A stretch of DNA of 64,000 bases, taken from Streptomyces sp. SirexAA-E. GTDB taxonomy: Bacteria; Actinomycetota; Actinomycetes; Streptomycetales; Streptomycetaceae. The notes under the pieces are model-generated. The model did no database searches. It saw nothing but the letters and a program-made list of their open reading frames with translations, and had not been told where the DNA came from. Positions 49,687 through 59,212 of the stretch are shown in pieces (position 1 is the first letter of the stretch; each line of letters opens with the position of its first letter). Made by a program: the position numbers and the translations under genes. Where the stretch lies: assembly GCF_000177195.2 (NCBI RefSeq), contig NC_015953.1, positions 3,844,001-3,908,000 on the forward strand, in the 5' to 3' direction.

Positions 49687-49706
49687 TGCAACCAAAACTG
49701 CAACCA
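49687..49706. repeat. Paired direct repeats near attR (candidate arm-type sites)
   Basis: TGCAACCA at 49687 and 49699 (12-base period), in the same orientation and spacing as the pair near attL at 21137 and 21149. Confidence 0.5.
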
Positions 49707-49711
49707 CCAAC

Positions 49712-49749
49712 GTCGAAGGGCCCCACCGCAAGCGGTGGGGCCCTTCAAC
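49712..49749 (-). terminator. Terminator hairpin of tRNA-Ser, supplied by the element
   Basis: Stem GTCGAAGGGCCCCACCGC with GCGGTGGGGCCCTTCAAC. It is downstream of tRNA-Ser on the minus strand. Its sequence differs from the native hairpin at 20927, as expected if the element brought its own flank. Confidence 0.7.
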
Positions 49750-49825
49750 GTATTGCCCGGTGAGAGCAATGGCGGAGGATACGAGATTCGAACTCGTGAG
49801 GGGTTGCCCCCAACACGCTTTCCAA
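49748..49825. repeat. attR: 78-bp direct repeat inside tRNA-Ser
   Basis: Identical to 20963-21040. It covers the tRNA-Ser 3' half from the anticodon arm to the CCA end plus 22 bases of downstream flank. Confidence 0.93.
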
Positions 49826-49857
49826 GCGTGCGCCCTAGGCCACTAGGCGAATCCTCC
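49770..49857 (-). tRNA. tRNA-Ser (anticodon GGA)
   Basis: An 88-base class II tRNA on the minus strand. The acceptor stem GGAGGAT pairs with ATCCTCC, the discriminator is G, and CCA is encoded. The anticodon arm CACGC-TTGGAAA-GCGTG gives GGA. The long variable arm and GTTCGAATC T-loop are intact. The 3' half is provided by the integrated element. Confidence 0.95.
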
Positions 49858-49989
49858 GCCGCAAACAATACAAGACGTTTGAGGGTGCTCGCGAACACGT
49901 TCCCCGGAGATCGTTCCGGGAGGGGCCCGGAGGGGGGTGGGACGGATGGGCGGGTGGACGGAGGGGGGTTCGGATCGGCTAAGGTGGGC

Positions 49990-50083
49990 GTCAGCCCCTC
50001 ACGTGGCGCTATCTGACTGAACTCCCCCAGGGCCGGAAGGCAGCAAGGGTAGGTTGGCTCTGGCGGGTGCGTGGGGGGCCCTT
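49990..50083 (+). ncRNA. ffs: Bacterial small signal recognition particle RNA (4.5S/scRNA)
   Basis: The core CCCAGGGCCGGAAGGCAGCA with AGGG following is the conserved SRP domain IV loop that binds Ffh. The flanks pair: GCCCCTCACG (about 49994-50003) with CGTGGGGGGC (about 50070-50079). Position directly upstream of dnaX is common in bacteria. Ends are estimated. Confidence 0.88.
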
Positions 50084-50188
50084 GCGTGCCCGGGGGGCCC
50101 GTCGGCCCTCCGATGCAGTCGGCCGTCCCGCCGGGGTGCTGCCCGGGAGCGGGACCGGTTGTCAGTGCGTCCCGATAACCTCGTAGAT

Positions 50189-52489
50189 GTGTCGTCCCTT
50201 GCGCTGTACCGCCGCTATCGCCCCGAGTCCTTCGCCGAGGTCATCGGTCAGGAGCATGTCACTGACCCGTTGCAGCAGGCCCTGCGGAACAACCGGGTCA
50301 ACCACGCGTACCTGTTCAGCGGGCCGCGTGGGTGTGGAAAGACGACCAGCGCGCGCATCCTCGCGCGCTGTCTGAACTGTGAGCAGGGGCCGACCCCGAC
50401 GCCGTGCGGGGAGTGCCAGTCCTGCCAGGACCTGGCGCGCAACGGCCCGGGTTCGATCGATGTGATCGAGATCGACGCCGCCTCGCACGGTGGTGTGGAC
50501 GACGCCCGTGACCTGCGGGAGAAGGCGTTCTTCGGGCCCGCGTCGAGCCGGTACAAGATCTACATCATCGACGAGGCGCACATGGTCACCCCGGCAGGGT
50601 TCAACGCCCTGCTGAAGGTGGTCGAGGAGCCGCCGGAGCATCTGAAGTTCATCTTCGCGACCACCGAGCCCGAGAAGGTCATCGGCACGATCCGGTCGCG
50701 TACGCACCACTACCCCTTCCGGCTGGTCCCGCCGGGGACGCTGCGGAGCTACCTCGCCGAGGTGTGCGGCAAGGAGAACAGCCCCGTCGAGGACGGTGTG
50801 CTGCCGCTCGTCGTGCGGGCCGGTGCGGGATCCGTCCGTGACTCCATGTCCGTGATGGACCAGCTGCTGGCCGGCGCGGGCGACGACGGTGTGACATACG
50901 CCATGGCGACCTCGCTCCTCGGCTACACCGACGGGTCCCTGCTGGACTCGATCGTGGACGCCTTCGCGGCGGGCGACGGGGCGGCGGCCTTCGAGGTCGT
51001 GGACCGGGTGGTCGAGGGCGGTAACGATCCCCGGCGCTTCGTGGCGGACCTCCTGGAGCGGCTGCGCGACCTGGTGATCCTCGCCGCCGTGCCGGACGCC
51101 GGGGACAAGGGGCTGATCGACGCCCCAGCCGACGTGGTCGAGCGGATGCAGGCGCAGGCAGCCGTCTTCGGCGCCGCCGAGCTGAGCCGCGCCGCCGACC
51201 TGGTCAACGAGGGGCTCACGGAGATGCGCGGGGCGACCTCGCCCCGGCTCCAGGTGGAGCTGATCTGCGCCCGGGTGCTGCTGCCCGCGGCCTTCGACGA
51301 CGAGCGTTCGTTCCAGGCCCGGCTGGACCGGCTGGAGCGCGGCGCGTCCTTCGCGACGGCCGGTACCGGGCCCGCTCTGGGATACGTGCCGGGGCCGGAG
51401 GCCCACGCGTCCGGTGCCGGGCTGCCCGCCGGCGGGCCCGCAGCCGCGCGTGCGGCGGTGCGGGGCGAGGCGCTGCCCCCCGGCCCTGTTCCGGCCGAGG
51501 CCCCACAGGCCGCCGCACCCGGCGTCGCCGAGGCCCCGACCGCCGTGCCGGCGGCCCCGCAGCCCCAGGCCCCGCAGCCACATGCCTCTCAGGCTCAGCC
51601 TCCTCAGCCCCAGCAGGCTCCAGCCGCCGGATCCGGAGCGGCACCCGGCGGTGCCCGGCCCGGGGCCTGGCCGACGGCCTCTCCCGCCGGTGGCGGGGCC
51701 GGCGGGGCGGACGCCGCACGCCGCCCCGGCGGCTGGCCGACCGCAGCCGCACCCGGCCGGACGCCTGTTCCTCAGGCACCCGTGCAGACGCCTGCCCCGG
51801 CCGCCCCGGCGCCCGGGCCCGCCGCGTCCGTCCCCGCTCCGGGTGGGCAGGACATGGCCCAAGGCGCGGCCCAGGTGCGGAACATGTGGCCCGACATCCT
51901 GGAGGCGGTGAAGAACCGCCGCCGGTTCACCTGGATCCTGCTCAGCCAGAACGCCCAGGTCACCGGCTTCGACGGCAGCACGCTCCAGCTCGGCTTCCTC
52001 AACGCCGGAGCCCGCGACACCTTCGCCAGCAGCGGCAGCGAAGAGGTGCTGAAGCAGGCGCTCGCCGAGCAGTTCAACGCCACCTGGCGGGTCGACGCCG
52101 TCGTCGACCCGTCGGGCGGTGGCGGTACGCCCCCGTCGTCGGGCGGCGGAGGAGGCCGCCCCCCGGGCCCGGGCGGGTACCAGGCCGCGCCCTCCGCACC
52201 GGCTCCGTCCGCGGCGCCCGCCCCGTCGTACGAGTCGCGGCCCGCACCCGCCCCGCAGGCTCCGGCGCCCGCCCCCCAGCCTCCGTCCCCGCCCCAGCAC
52301 TCCGGGCGGCCGGATCCGTCGGCGTACGACCGTGCCCCGGCCCCCGAGCCGCCGCGCTCGGTCGCGCCCGAGGACGACACCGCCGAGGCCGACGACCCGG
52401 ACCTGGTCGACTCCGCGCTGTCCGGGCACGAGCTGATCGTCCGCGAGCTGGGAGCCACCGTGGTCGAGGAGTTCACGAACGAACAGTGA
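50189..52489 (+). CDS. dnaX: DNA polymerase III subunit gamma/tau
   Basis: The clamp-loader ATPase, 766 residues from the GTG at 50189 (VSSLALYRRYRPESFAEVIG). Walker A is FSGPRGCGKTTSAR (about 43-56). A zinc-binding set of cysteines follows (CLNCEQG, CGECQSC). Walker B is YIIDEAHM, and sensor 1 is FIFATTEPEKVI. The C-terminal half from about residue 395 is Pro/Ala/Gln-rich and disordered, with a short globular tau-like segment near 570-630 (MWPDILEAVKNRRRFTWILL). In-frame codons run upstream into the SRP RNA but are rejected. Confidence 0.95.
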   Translation: MSSLALYRRYRPESFAEVIGQEHVTDPLQQALRNNRVNHAYLFSGPRGCGKTTSARILARCLNCEQGPTPTPCGECQSCQDLARNGPGSIDVIEIDAASHGGVDDARDLREKAFFGPASSRYKIYIIDEAHMVTPAGFNALLKVVEEPPEHLKFIFATTEPEKVIGTIRSRTHHYPFRLVPPGTLRSYLAEVCGKENSPVEDGVLPLVVRAGAGSVRDSMSVMDQLLAGAGDDGVTYAMATSLLGYTDGSLLDSIVDAFAAGDGAAAFEVVDRVVEGGNDPRRFVADLLERLRDLVILAAVPDAGDKGLIDAPADVVERMQAQAAVFGAAELSRAADLVNEGLTEMRGATSPRLQVELICARVLLPAAFDDERSFQARLDRLERGASFATAGTGPALGYVPGPEAHASGAGLPAGGPAAARAAVRGEALPPGPVPAEAPQAAAPGVAEAPTAVPAAPQPQAPQPHASQAQPPQPQQAPAAGSGAAPGGARPGAWPTASPAGGGAGGADAARRPGGWPTAAAPGRTPVPQAPVQTPAPAAPAPGPAASVPAPGGQDMAQGAAQVRNMWPDILEAVKNRRRFTWILLSQNAQVTGFDGSTLQLGFLNAGARDTFASSGSEEVLKQALAEQFNATWRVDAVVDPSGGGGTPPSSGGGGGRPPGPGGYQAAPSAPAPSAAPAPSYESRPAPAPQAPAPAPQPPSPPQHSGRPDPSAYDRAPAPEPPRSVAPEDDTAEADDPDLVDSALSGHELIVRELGATVVEEFTNEQ

Positions 52490-52543
52490 ACAGTGAGACG
52501 GGTCCGCGGCGGCCCCGCCGACGTGTGTGACGTGCGTACGGAA

Positions 52544-52762
52544 CCCGTCGGGTGAGGGGCGCGGACCCCGTCGGGTGAGGGGTGCGGTCCCCGTCGGGTG
52601 AGGGTTGCGGTCCCCGTCGGGTTAGGGGCGCGGACCCGACGGGTGGGGGTGCGGTCCCCGTCGGGGTGGAGGCGCGGACCCGACGGGTGGGGGTGCGGTC
52701 CCCGTCGGGGTGGAGGCGCGGACCCGACGGGTGGGGGTGCGGTCCCCGTCGGGGTGGAGGCG
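52544..52762. repeat. Two-tier minisatellite between dnaX and purD
   Basis: Four copies of a 23-bp unit start at 52544 (core CCCGTCGGGTGAGGGGYGCG). Three nearly identical 44-bp units follow from about 52628 to 52762 (each CGGACCCGACGGGTGGGGGT, then a CGGTCCCCGTCGGGGTGGAG half). The two halves of the 44-mer are partly complementary, so the region can fold into repeated hairpins. It may also serve as terminator for dnaX. Confidence 0.85.
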
Positions 52763-52824
52763 CCGGGTGTGCCGGGGCCCTGTCCACGGAGCGGAGGCCG
52801 TCAAGGCGGTCCGGCCCCGGCGGC

Positions 52825-52830
52825 TAGGCT
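52825..52830 (+). promoter_or_regulatory. Candidate -10 element for leaderless purD mRNA
   Basis: TAGGCT ends seven bases before the purD GTG, which places the transcription start at or next to the start codon. No ribosome site precedes the GTG, as in leaderless messages of streptomycetes. Confidence 0.45.
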
Positions 52831-52837
52831 GCACCCC

Positions 52838-54091
<1,254 letters not shown>

Positions 54092-54601
54092 GGACGAGTC
54101 CGAGTCCAAGTCCGAGGACGAGTCCGAGGCCGAGCCCGAGTCCCTGAGCCTCCCCGCAGGCCGGACGGTCCGGACCCCGGCCTCCGTCACTCCGTATCCG
54201 TGCCCGGCTCCCTCCCCCGAGGGCGCCGGGCACGGACGTGTCCGGGGCCACCCGGCACCCGGGACCCGGCAGCCCCCAGCCACCCAGCAGACCCCCGGCC
54301 CCAGCACCTCCCCCGGCCGCCGGGCAGCCCTCCGGGACCCCGGTCAGGGCGCCCGTGCGGCATCGGACGAAGCGGCGTCCGTATCGCCGGAGGGCCTTCC
54401 GTCCGTGCGTCAGCAGCTTTGCCCAAAGCCATTCCATCGAGTGACGGCTCGCCCATCCGGATGACGCCCGCCGAGGCCCCAACTAGGGTGCGGCGCAAGC
54501 TTTCCGGCACTTGGCCCACCGACATTGCGATGTCGGTGGGCGGTGCCACAGTGGGGGAGTGACCAACACCGTCGCGGGGGCAGAGGGGGTGACGTCCGGC
54601 C
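54092..54601. other. Intergenic region with GAGTCC repeats, promoter and palindrome
   Basis: The first 60 bases are runs of the hexamer GAGTCC/GACGAG type directly after the purD stop. Near 54462-54489 a candidate promoter (TGACGC, 16 bases, TAGGGT) faces right. A perfect palindrome at 54515-54540 (CCCACCGACAT, 4-base loop, ATGTCGGTGGG) lies between this promoter and the next gene. The middle part (54180-54440) is Pro/Arg-codon-like noise with no convincing gene. Confidence 0.5.
54515..54540. promoter_or_regulatory. Perfect 11-bp palindrome upstream of the 54602 gene
   Basis: CCCACCGACAT and ATGTCGGTGGG separated by TGCG. It sits in the presumed 5' leader, about 60 bases before the GTG. It could be an operator or an RNA hairpin. 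Confidence 0.5.
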
Positions 54602-56317
54602 GTGTCCGCTACAGGTTCGGTTGAAGAGCTGGGTGCGCGATCCGCGCGTGCCCGCGCCCTGGCCCTGCTGCGCGTCCGCAGCAGAGCCGTGGCCCTGGCC
54701 GTCCTGCCCGCCGCGGCCGCCGTCGTGCTGCAGGTCGCCGGTGCCCAGGGGCACATCGGCGGCGCGGCCTGGGACGCGGTGCGCTGGGCGGTGACGGGCT
54801 GCGCCGTCGTGGTGCTGCTGCTCACCGCCGCGGTCGCCGTGGCGGTGGCCCGTGCCAGGCCTGCGGTCAGTCCGACCGTGCCGCTCACCGAGGAGGCGGC
54901 CCCCGACCTCTACCGGCTCGTCCGCGAGCTCGCGGACCGGCTCGACGTCCCCGCGCCCTCGGCCATGGCGCTGACCCCGGACTGCGACAGCTGGCTGGAG
55001 GACCGCACACACCCCGCCGCCCGGCCGAAGGCGACGGGCCTGCGCCGAAAGCGCCGGGAGGCGGATGCTCCCGTGCTGGTCATCGGCTCGCCGTTCCTGT
55101 GGTGGATGCGGGTCGCCGAGCTGCGCGCGGTGCTCGCCCCGGTCGTCGCGGGTACGGGCCCCTCCGCGCATCCGGACATAGCCGCCGCCCGGCGCTTCGT
55201 GCGGGGGCTCGACGCCGCGGTCGCCGACGCCACCGTGCCCGGCCAGGGCGTGGTCCGCAGGATCCCGGCCCTCTTCGTAGGCCGGATCGCCGGACTGCTG
55301 CTGCGCGGCTGCCGTTCGCACGCCGCCGAGATGGAACGCTGTGTGGCCGCCGCCGCGTCGGTCCGCGCACAGGACGTGGACTACGGGCTTCGGATCGTCG
55401 CGCAGGAACAGGTCGGTCTCGCGTACGCCGGCTGGGACCGGCTGCTGACCCGGGTAGCGCTGCCGGCCTGGCGGATGGGCCGCTGGCCCTCCCGGCTGGA
55501 CGCCGGTGTCGTCTCGGCTCTCACGGAGCTCTCCCGCCGCGACCGGCTGGCCGAGGGTTTCACCTCCCGCCTCGGGGAGCGCCCCGCCTGCGACCTCATC
55601 GAGGAACCGGGCGCGGCCGACGAGGCGGCCTCGCTGCTGGCCGCCCGGCTGTTCCACGGCGGCCCCGCGGAGAACGGCCCCGGCTGGTCCCCCGTCGACT
55701 GGCAGCAGTACCCGCACGAGGTCGTCGACCGGAAGTGGCGCACCGAGGCCGCCCGCCTGCACCGCGTGCTCGACGCCCTGGGCGTGGCCGCCAGCGTCTC
55801 CGTCGGCGCCCCGGGCGCGCCGGTGGCCGACGGGTCCGCCGGGCACACGCTGGCGCGCGTCATCGACCATCTCGCGCTGCCCGGACGGAACGCCGAGGAG
55901 CTCGCTGTGGGGCTCGGCGCCGCCGTCGCCCGCGACGAGGCCGCCGACGCCCGGCCAGGCTCCCAGGGCAGCCCCTCGGACACCTCCGGCGCCAAGGGCG
56001 GCACGGCCGCCGCCGACCCCCTCGAACTCTGGGGCCAGGTGCCGCTGCCGCTCTTCCCGCTCCAGCCGCCCCGTACGGGCACGGAGCTGCTCGCCGACCA
56101 CGTGGTGGCCATGGTCTGCTGCGCGGCCGTGGACACCGCCGGTGCCGCCCCGGGGCTGGACTGGCTCGACGGGCCCGCGCTGCTGGTCGACGGCAGCCGC
56201 AGGTCCGACGTGGGGGGCCCGGTGCTCAGCCTGGTCGAGGACGGTGACGCGGAGCCGCTGCGGTCCTGGCTCTCCGCCGTCGGCGTACGGTCCGACAGGC
56301 CGGTACGCCTCGTCTGA
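54602..56317 (+). CDS. Membrane protein resembling an M48-type peptidase without the zinc motif
   Basis: A 571-residue protein. Two N-terminal membrane helices (about 33-50 and 62-84) are followed by a domain with DVPAPSAMALTPDCDSWLED and VLVIGSPFLWWMRVAELRAV then LAPVVAGTG. In M48 peptidases such as HtpX the corresponding stretch is ELxAVLAHExGH; here the two histidines and glutamate are absent, so the protein is probably not a metallopeptidase. The rest is helical with a disordered linker near 455-475. The GTG at 54602 has GAGGGGG upstream. The role is unknown. Confidence 0.62.
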   Translation: MSATGSVEELGARSARARALALLRVRSRAVALAVLPAAAAVVLQVAGAQGHIGGAAWDAVRWAVTGCAVVVLLLTAAVAVAVARARPAVSPTVPLTEEAAPDLYRLVRELADRLDVPAPSAMALTPDCDSWLEDRTHPAARPKATGLRRKRREADAPVLVIGSPFLWWMRVAELRAVLAPVVAGTGPSAHPDIAAARRFVRGLDAAVADATVPGQGVVRRIPALFVGRIAGLLLRGCRSHAAEMERCVAAAASVRAQDVDYGLRIVAQEQVGLAYAGWDRLLTRVALPAWRMGRWPSRLDAGVVSALTELSRRDRLAEGFTSRLGERPACDLIEEPGAADEAASLLAARLFHGGPAENGPGWSPVDWQQYPHEVVDRKWRTEAARLHRVLDALGVAASVSVGAPGAPVADGSAGHTLARVIDHLALPGRNAEELAVGLGAAVARDEAADARPGSQGSPSDTSGAKGGTAAADPLELWGQVPLPLFPLQPPRTGTELLADHVVAMVCCAAVDTAGAAPGLDWLDGPALLVDGSRRSDVGGPVLSLVEDGDAEPLRSWLSAVGVRSDRPVRLV

Positions 56318-56714
56318 GAGCCTGAGAGCCTGTCGGGGACCACCTCCGCCCGTGCGGCCACGCACGCTGCCCGCGTTCCAGGAACGCCCTGGCAGCTCCC
56401 GCGGCGAGGACGGGGCGGCGCCTCGGCAATCGCCTGCGGCGGACCGTGTCCGCTGCCCGGCCGGAGGTCATGCGCCAGGCCCTGAACGGTGCTCCGTCCG
56501 ACGGTGTCGAGTCGGCATGACCCTCTTCTGCACGGGCGTGCGTTCACATAAGCCGTGAGATGTCATACATACGCCCCCAATACTCGGAAGAATCGGCTTC
56601 GCACGCGTCAATTCGCGACGAACGGTGACGGAGTGCATGCGTGATGTGATGTGCTGGAGTCGTCGCCGGTATCCGGTGCGACGAAGTGGTCGGGGGACGA
56701 GGGAGGGGAGCGGC
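56318..56714. other. Intergenic region before the dimethylformamidase-like gene
   Basis: 397 bases with a short duplicated GAGAGCCT word at 56319-56335. A less GC-rich part at 56540-56640 probably holds the promoter of the following gene. No gene, RNA or strong hairpin was recognised. Confidence 0.4.
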
Positions 56715-58178
56715 ATGGGGGCTGAGCACATCCGGCGGTGGGAATCGGGGGCGCTGGCGCATGCCGTGAGCGACCCCTTCGGGCAGGGTCCGCTGCCCTG
56801 GCTGCGCGGCAGCGAGAACTACTTCGACGACACCGGCCAGGTCGTCCCCTGGTACGCCGACCCCGACCTCGGCCGTGGCGGGAGCGGCGGCGGTACCCGT
56901 ACCGCCGACGACGTGCACCAGCAGATCAAGGGGTTCGCGTCACCGGGCGCGGCCGCCCCCGGCGAGGCCATCGACTTCCACATCACGGTGGACCCGCCCC
57001 AGCAGTTCTCCGTGGACGTCTACCGCATCGGCCACTACGCGGGCGACGGCGCATCCAAGATCACCACGAGCCCGCGGCTCCCCGGCATCGTCCAGCCCGC
57101 CCCGCTCACCGCCGAGCGGACGGTCTCCTGCCACCACTGGTGGCTCTCCTGGCGGCTGCAGATCCCCAGCTACTGGTCGGTCGGGGCGTACGTCGCGGTG
57201 CTCACCACCGCCGACGGGCACCGCTCGCACGTCCCGTTCACGGTCCGCGACGACCACCCGGCGGACCTGCTGCTCCTGCTGCCCGACATCACCTGGCAGG
57301 CCTACAACCTCTACCCGGAGGACGGCCGCACCGGCGCCAGCCTCTACCACGCCTGGGACGAGCAGGGCCGGCTGCTGGGCGAGGAGGACGCGGCCGCCAC
57401 CATCTCCTTCGACCGCCCCTACGCGGGCGCCGGACTGCCCCTGCACGTGGGCCACGCCTACGACTTCATCCGCTGGGCCGAGCGGTACGGATACGACCTC
57501 GCGTACGCCGACGCCCGCGATCTGCACGCCGGCCGCGTCGACCCCGGCCGGTACCGCGGCCTGGTCTTCCCCGGCCACGACGAGTACTGGTCGGTGCCGA
57601 TGCGCCGGACCGCGGAGCTCGCCCGGGACACCGGTACCTCACTCGTCTTCCTGTCGGCCAACACCATGTACTGGCAGGTCGGCCTCTCCCCGTCCGCATC
57701 CGGGGTGCCGGACCGGCTCCTCACCTGCCGCAAGCGCCGAGGGCCGGGCAAGCCCGCGCTCTGGCGCGAGATCGACCGCCCCGAACAGCAGCTGCTCGGC
57801 ATCCAGTACGCGGGCCGGGTCCCCGACCCGCACCCCTTGGTCGTACGGAACGCCGGGCACTGGCTGTGGGAGGCGACCGGGGCGGGCGAGGGTGACGAGA
57901 TCGACGGGCTGGTCGCGGGGGAGGCCGACCGGTACTTCCCGCGCACGACCCTGCCCGAGCACCAGAACCGCATGCTGCTGGCCCACTCCCCGTACCAGGA
58001 CAGCGAGGGGGCCACCCGGCACCAGGAGACCTCGCTGTACCGGGCTCCCTCGGGGGCGCTCGTCTTCGCGTCGGGCACCTTCGCCTGGTCCCCGGCGCTG
58101 GACCGCCCCGGCCACGTCGATCCCCGTATCCAGCGGGCCACGGCCAATCTGCTCGACCGGATCTGCAAGCGCGACTGA
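56715..58178 (+). CDS. N,N-dimethylformamidase beta-subunit-like C-terminal domain protein
   Basis: A 487-residue protein of the family typified by the large subunit of dimethylformamidase. Conserved segments are SVDVYRIGHYAGDGASKITT, LLLLPDITWQAYNLYPEDG, and GLVFPGHDEYWSVPMRRTAE, in which the Tyr and Glu of HDEYWS are candidate metal ligands. No signal peptide is visible, so it is cytosolic. The ATG at 56715 follows GGGAGGGGAG. The natural substrate in streptomycetes is not known; amide hydrolysis is the family chemistry. Confidence 0.8.
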   Translation: MGAEHIRRWESGALAHAVSDPFGQGPLPWLRGSENYFDDTGQVVPWYADPDLGRGGSGGGTRTADDVHQQIKGFASPGAAAPGEAIDFHITVDPPQQFSVDVYRIGHYAGDGASKITTSPRLPGIVQPAPLTAERTVSCHHWWLSWRLQIPSYWSVGAYVAVLTTADGHRSHVPFTVRDDHPADLLLLLPDITWQAYNLYPEDGRTGASLYHAWDEQGRLLGEEDAAATISFDRPYAGAGLPLHVGHAYDFIRWAERYGYDLAYADARDLHAGRVDPGRYRGLVFPGHDEYWSVPMRRTAELARDTGTSLVFLSANTMYWQVGLSPSASGVPDRLLTCRKRRGPGKPALWREIDRPEQQLLGIQYAGRVPDPHPLVVRNAGHWLWEATGAGEGDEIDGLVAGEADRYFPRTTLPEHQNRMLLAHSPYQDSEGATRHQETSLYRAPSGALVFASGTFAWSPALDRPGHVDPRIQRATANLLDRICKRD

Positions 58179-58280
58179 CCGCGCGGGCGGCCCCGGTCCG
58201 CCGGACACCCCCTGGCGGCGCGCTCCGGGTCCATGCGGGACAATCGGAACGACTCCTGGATCAACCTACGCGGAGGCAGC

Positions 58281-59210
58281 GTGTCCGGTTTCGTAGAAAA
58301 GCCCGAGCCCGTGCAGGTGCCGGGGCTCACCCATCTGCACACCGGCAAGGTGCGCGACCTGTACCGGAACGAGGCGGGTGACCTCGTGATGGTCGCCAGC
58401 GACCGTATCTCCGCGTACGACTGGGTGCTGCCCACCGAGATCCCGGACAAGGGGCGGGTGCTCACCCAGCTGTCGCTGTGGTGGTTCGAGCAGCTCGCCG
58501 ATCTTGTCCCCAACCACGTCATCTCCACCGAGCTGCCGGCCGGGGCGCCCGCCGACTGGGCGGGCCGGACGATGATCTGCCGGTCGCTGCGGATGGTGCC
58601 CGTCGAGTGTGTGGCGCGCGGCTATCTGACCGGTTCCGGGCTGGCCGAGTACAAGGCCACGCAGACGGTCTGCGGGATGGGGCTGCCCGAAGGCCTGGTC
58701 GACGGCTCCGAGCTGCCGGGTGCGATCTTCACCCCGGCCACCAAGGCCGCCGTGGGCGACCACGACGAGAACGTGAGCTACGAGGAGGTCGCCCGCGAGG
58801 TCGGCGCCGAGACGGCGGCGGAGCTGCGCCAGACCACGCTGGCCGTCTACGGCCGCGCCCGTGACATCGCCCGCGAGCGCGGCATCATCCTCGCCGACAC
58901 CAAGTTCGAGTTCGGCTTCGCGCCCACCGAGGACGGCGGTGAGGAACTGGTCATCGCCGACGAGGTGCTGACCCCGGACTCCTCGCGCTTCTGGCCGGCG
59001 GCGAGCTGGGAGCCCGGCAAGGCCCAGCCCTCGTACGACAAGCAGTTCGTGCGCGACTGGCTGACCGCGCCGGAGTCCGGCTGGGACCGGCACGGCGAGC
59101 AGCCGCCGCCGGCGCTGCCGCAGGAGATCGTGGACGCGACCCGGGCCAAGTACCTGGACGCCTACGAGCACCTCACCGGCCTCAACTGGGCGGACGCCCC
59201 GCAGCGATGA
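58281..59210 (+). CDS. purC: Phosphoribosylaminoimidazole-succinocarboxamide synthase (SAICAR synthetase)
   Basis: Purine pathway enzyme joining CAIR and aspartate with ATP. The protein has 309 residues. LHTGKVRDLYRNEAGDLVMV (ATP lobe), VASDRISAYDW, VECVARGYLTGSGLAEYKAT and LADTKFEFGF (metal-binding) are signature segments. The GTG at 58281 was chosen with GGAGG five bases upstream; an in-frame ATG at 58233 would add 16 residues. A strong terminator follows the stop. Confidence 0.96.
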   Translation: MSGFVEKPEPVQVPGLTHLHTGKVRDLYRNEAGDLVMVASDRISAYDWVLPTEIPDKGRVLTQLSLWWFEQLADLVPNHVISTELPAGAPADWAGRTMICRSLRMVPVECVARGYLTGSGLAEYKATQTVCGMGLPEGLVDGSELPGAIFTPATKAAVGDHDENVSYEEVAREVGAETAAELRQTTLAVYGRARDIARERGIILADTKFEFGFAPTEDGGEELVIADEVLTPDSSRFWPAASWEPGKAQPSYDKQFVRDWLTAPESGWDRHGEQPPPALPQEIVDATRAKYLDAYEHLTGLNWADAPQR

Positions 59211-59212
59211 CG

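Larger units (their letters stand above)
20963..49825. mobile_element. 28.8-kb integrative (probably mobilizable) element inserted in tRNA-Ser(GGA)
   Basis: The boundaries are exact 78-bp direct repeats; repeat-to-repeat distance is 28,785 bases. The element carries a tyrosine integrase and excisionase, relaxase and MobC, a DnaB-like/RecA-fold ATPase beside iteron-like repeats, and an XRE regulator. Its cargo is a SIR2-STAND/TM-macro pair, an orphan 5S gene, a BsuBI/PstI-type R-M system and a nucleotide-enzyme operon. It restores tRNA-Ser by supplying its own 3' half. I saw no FtsK/TraB-like DNA translocase, which separates it from typical AICEs of the pSAM2 type. Transfer would then need a helper. 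Confidence 0.9.

Noticed and set aside
20963..49825. Calling the element a classical self-transmissible AICE
   Set aside because: No FtsK/SpoIIIE-type TraB translocase or RepSA-type initiator was seen. A relaxase with MobC points to a mobilizable element instead.
50054..50188. N-terminal extension of DnaX upstream of GTG 50189
   Set aside because: The extension overlaps the SRP RNA and has no similarity to DnaX N-termini, which begin near LALYRRYRP.
52544..52762. CRISPR array
   Set aside because: Units are directly adjacent with no unique spacers, and no cas genes are nearby. It is a minisatellite.
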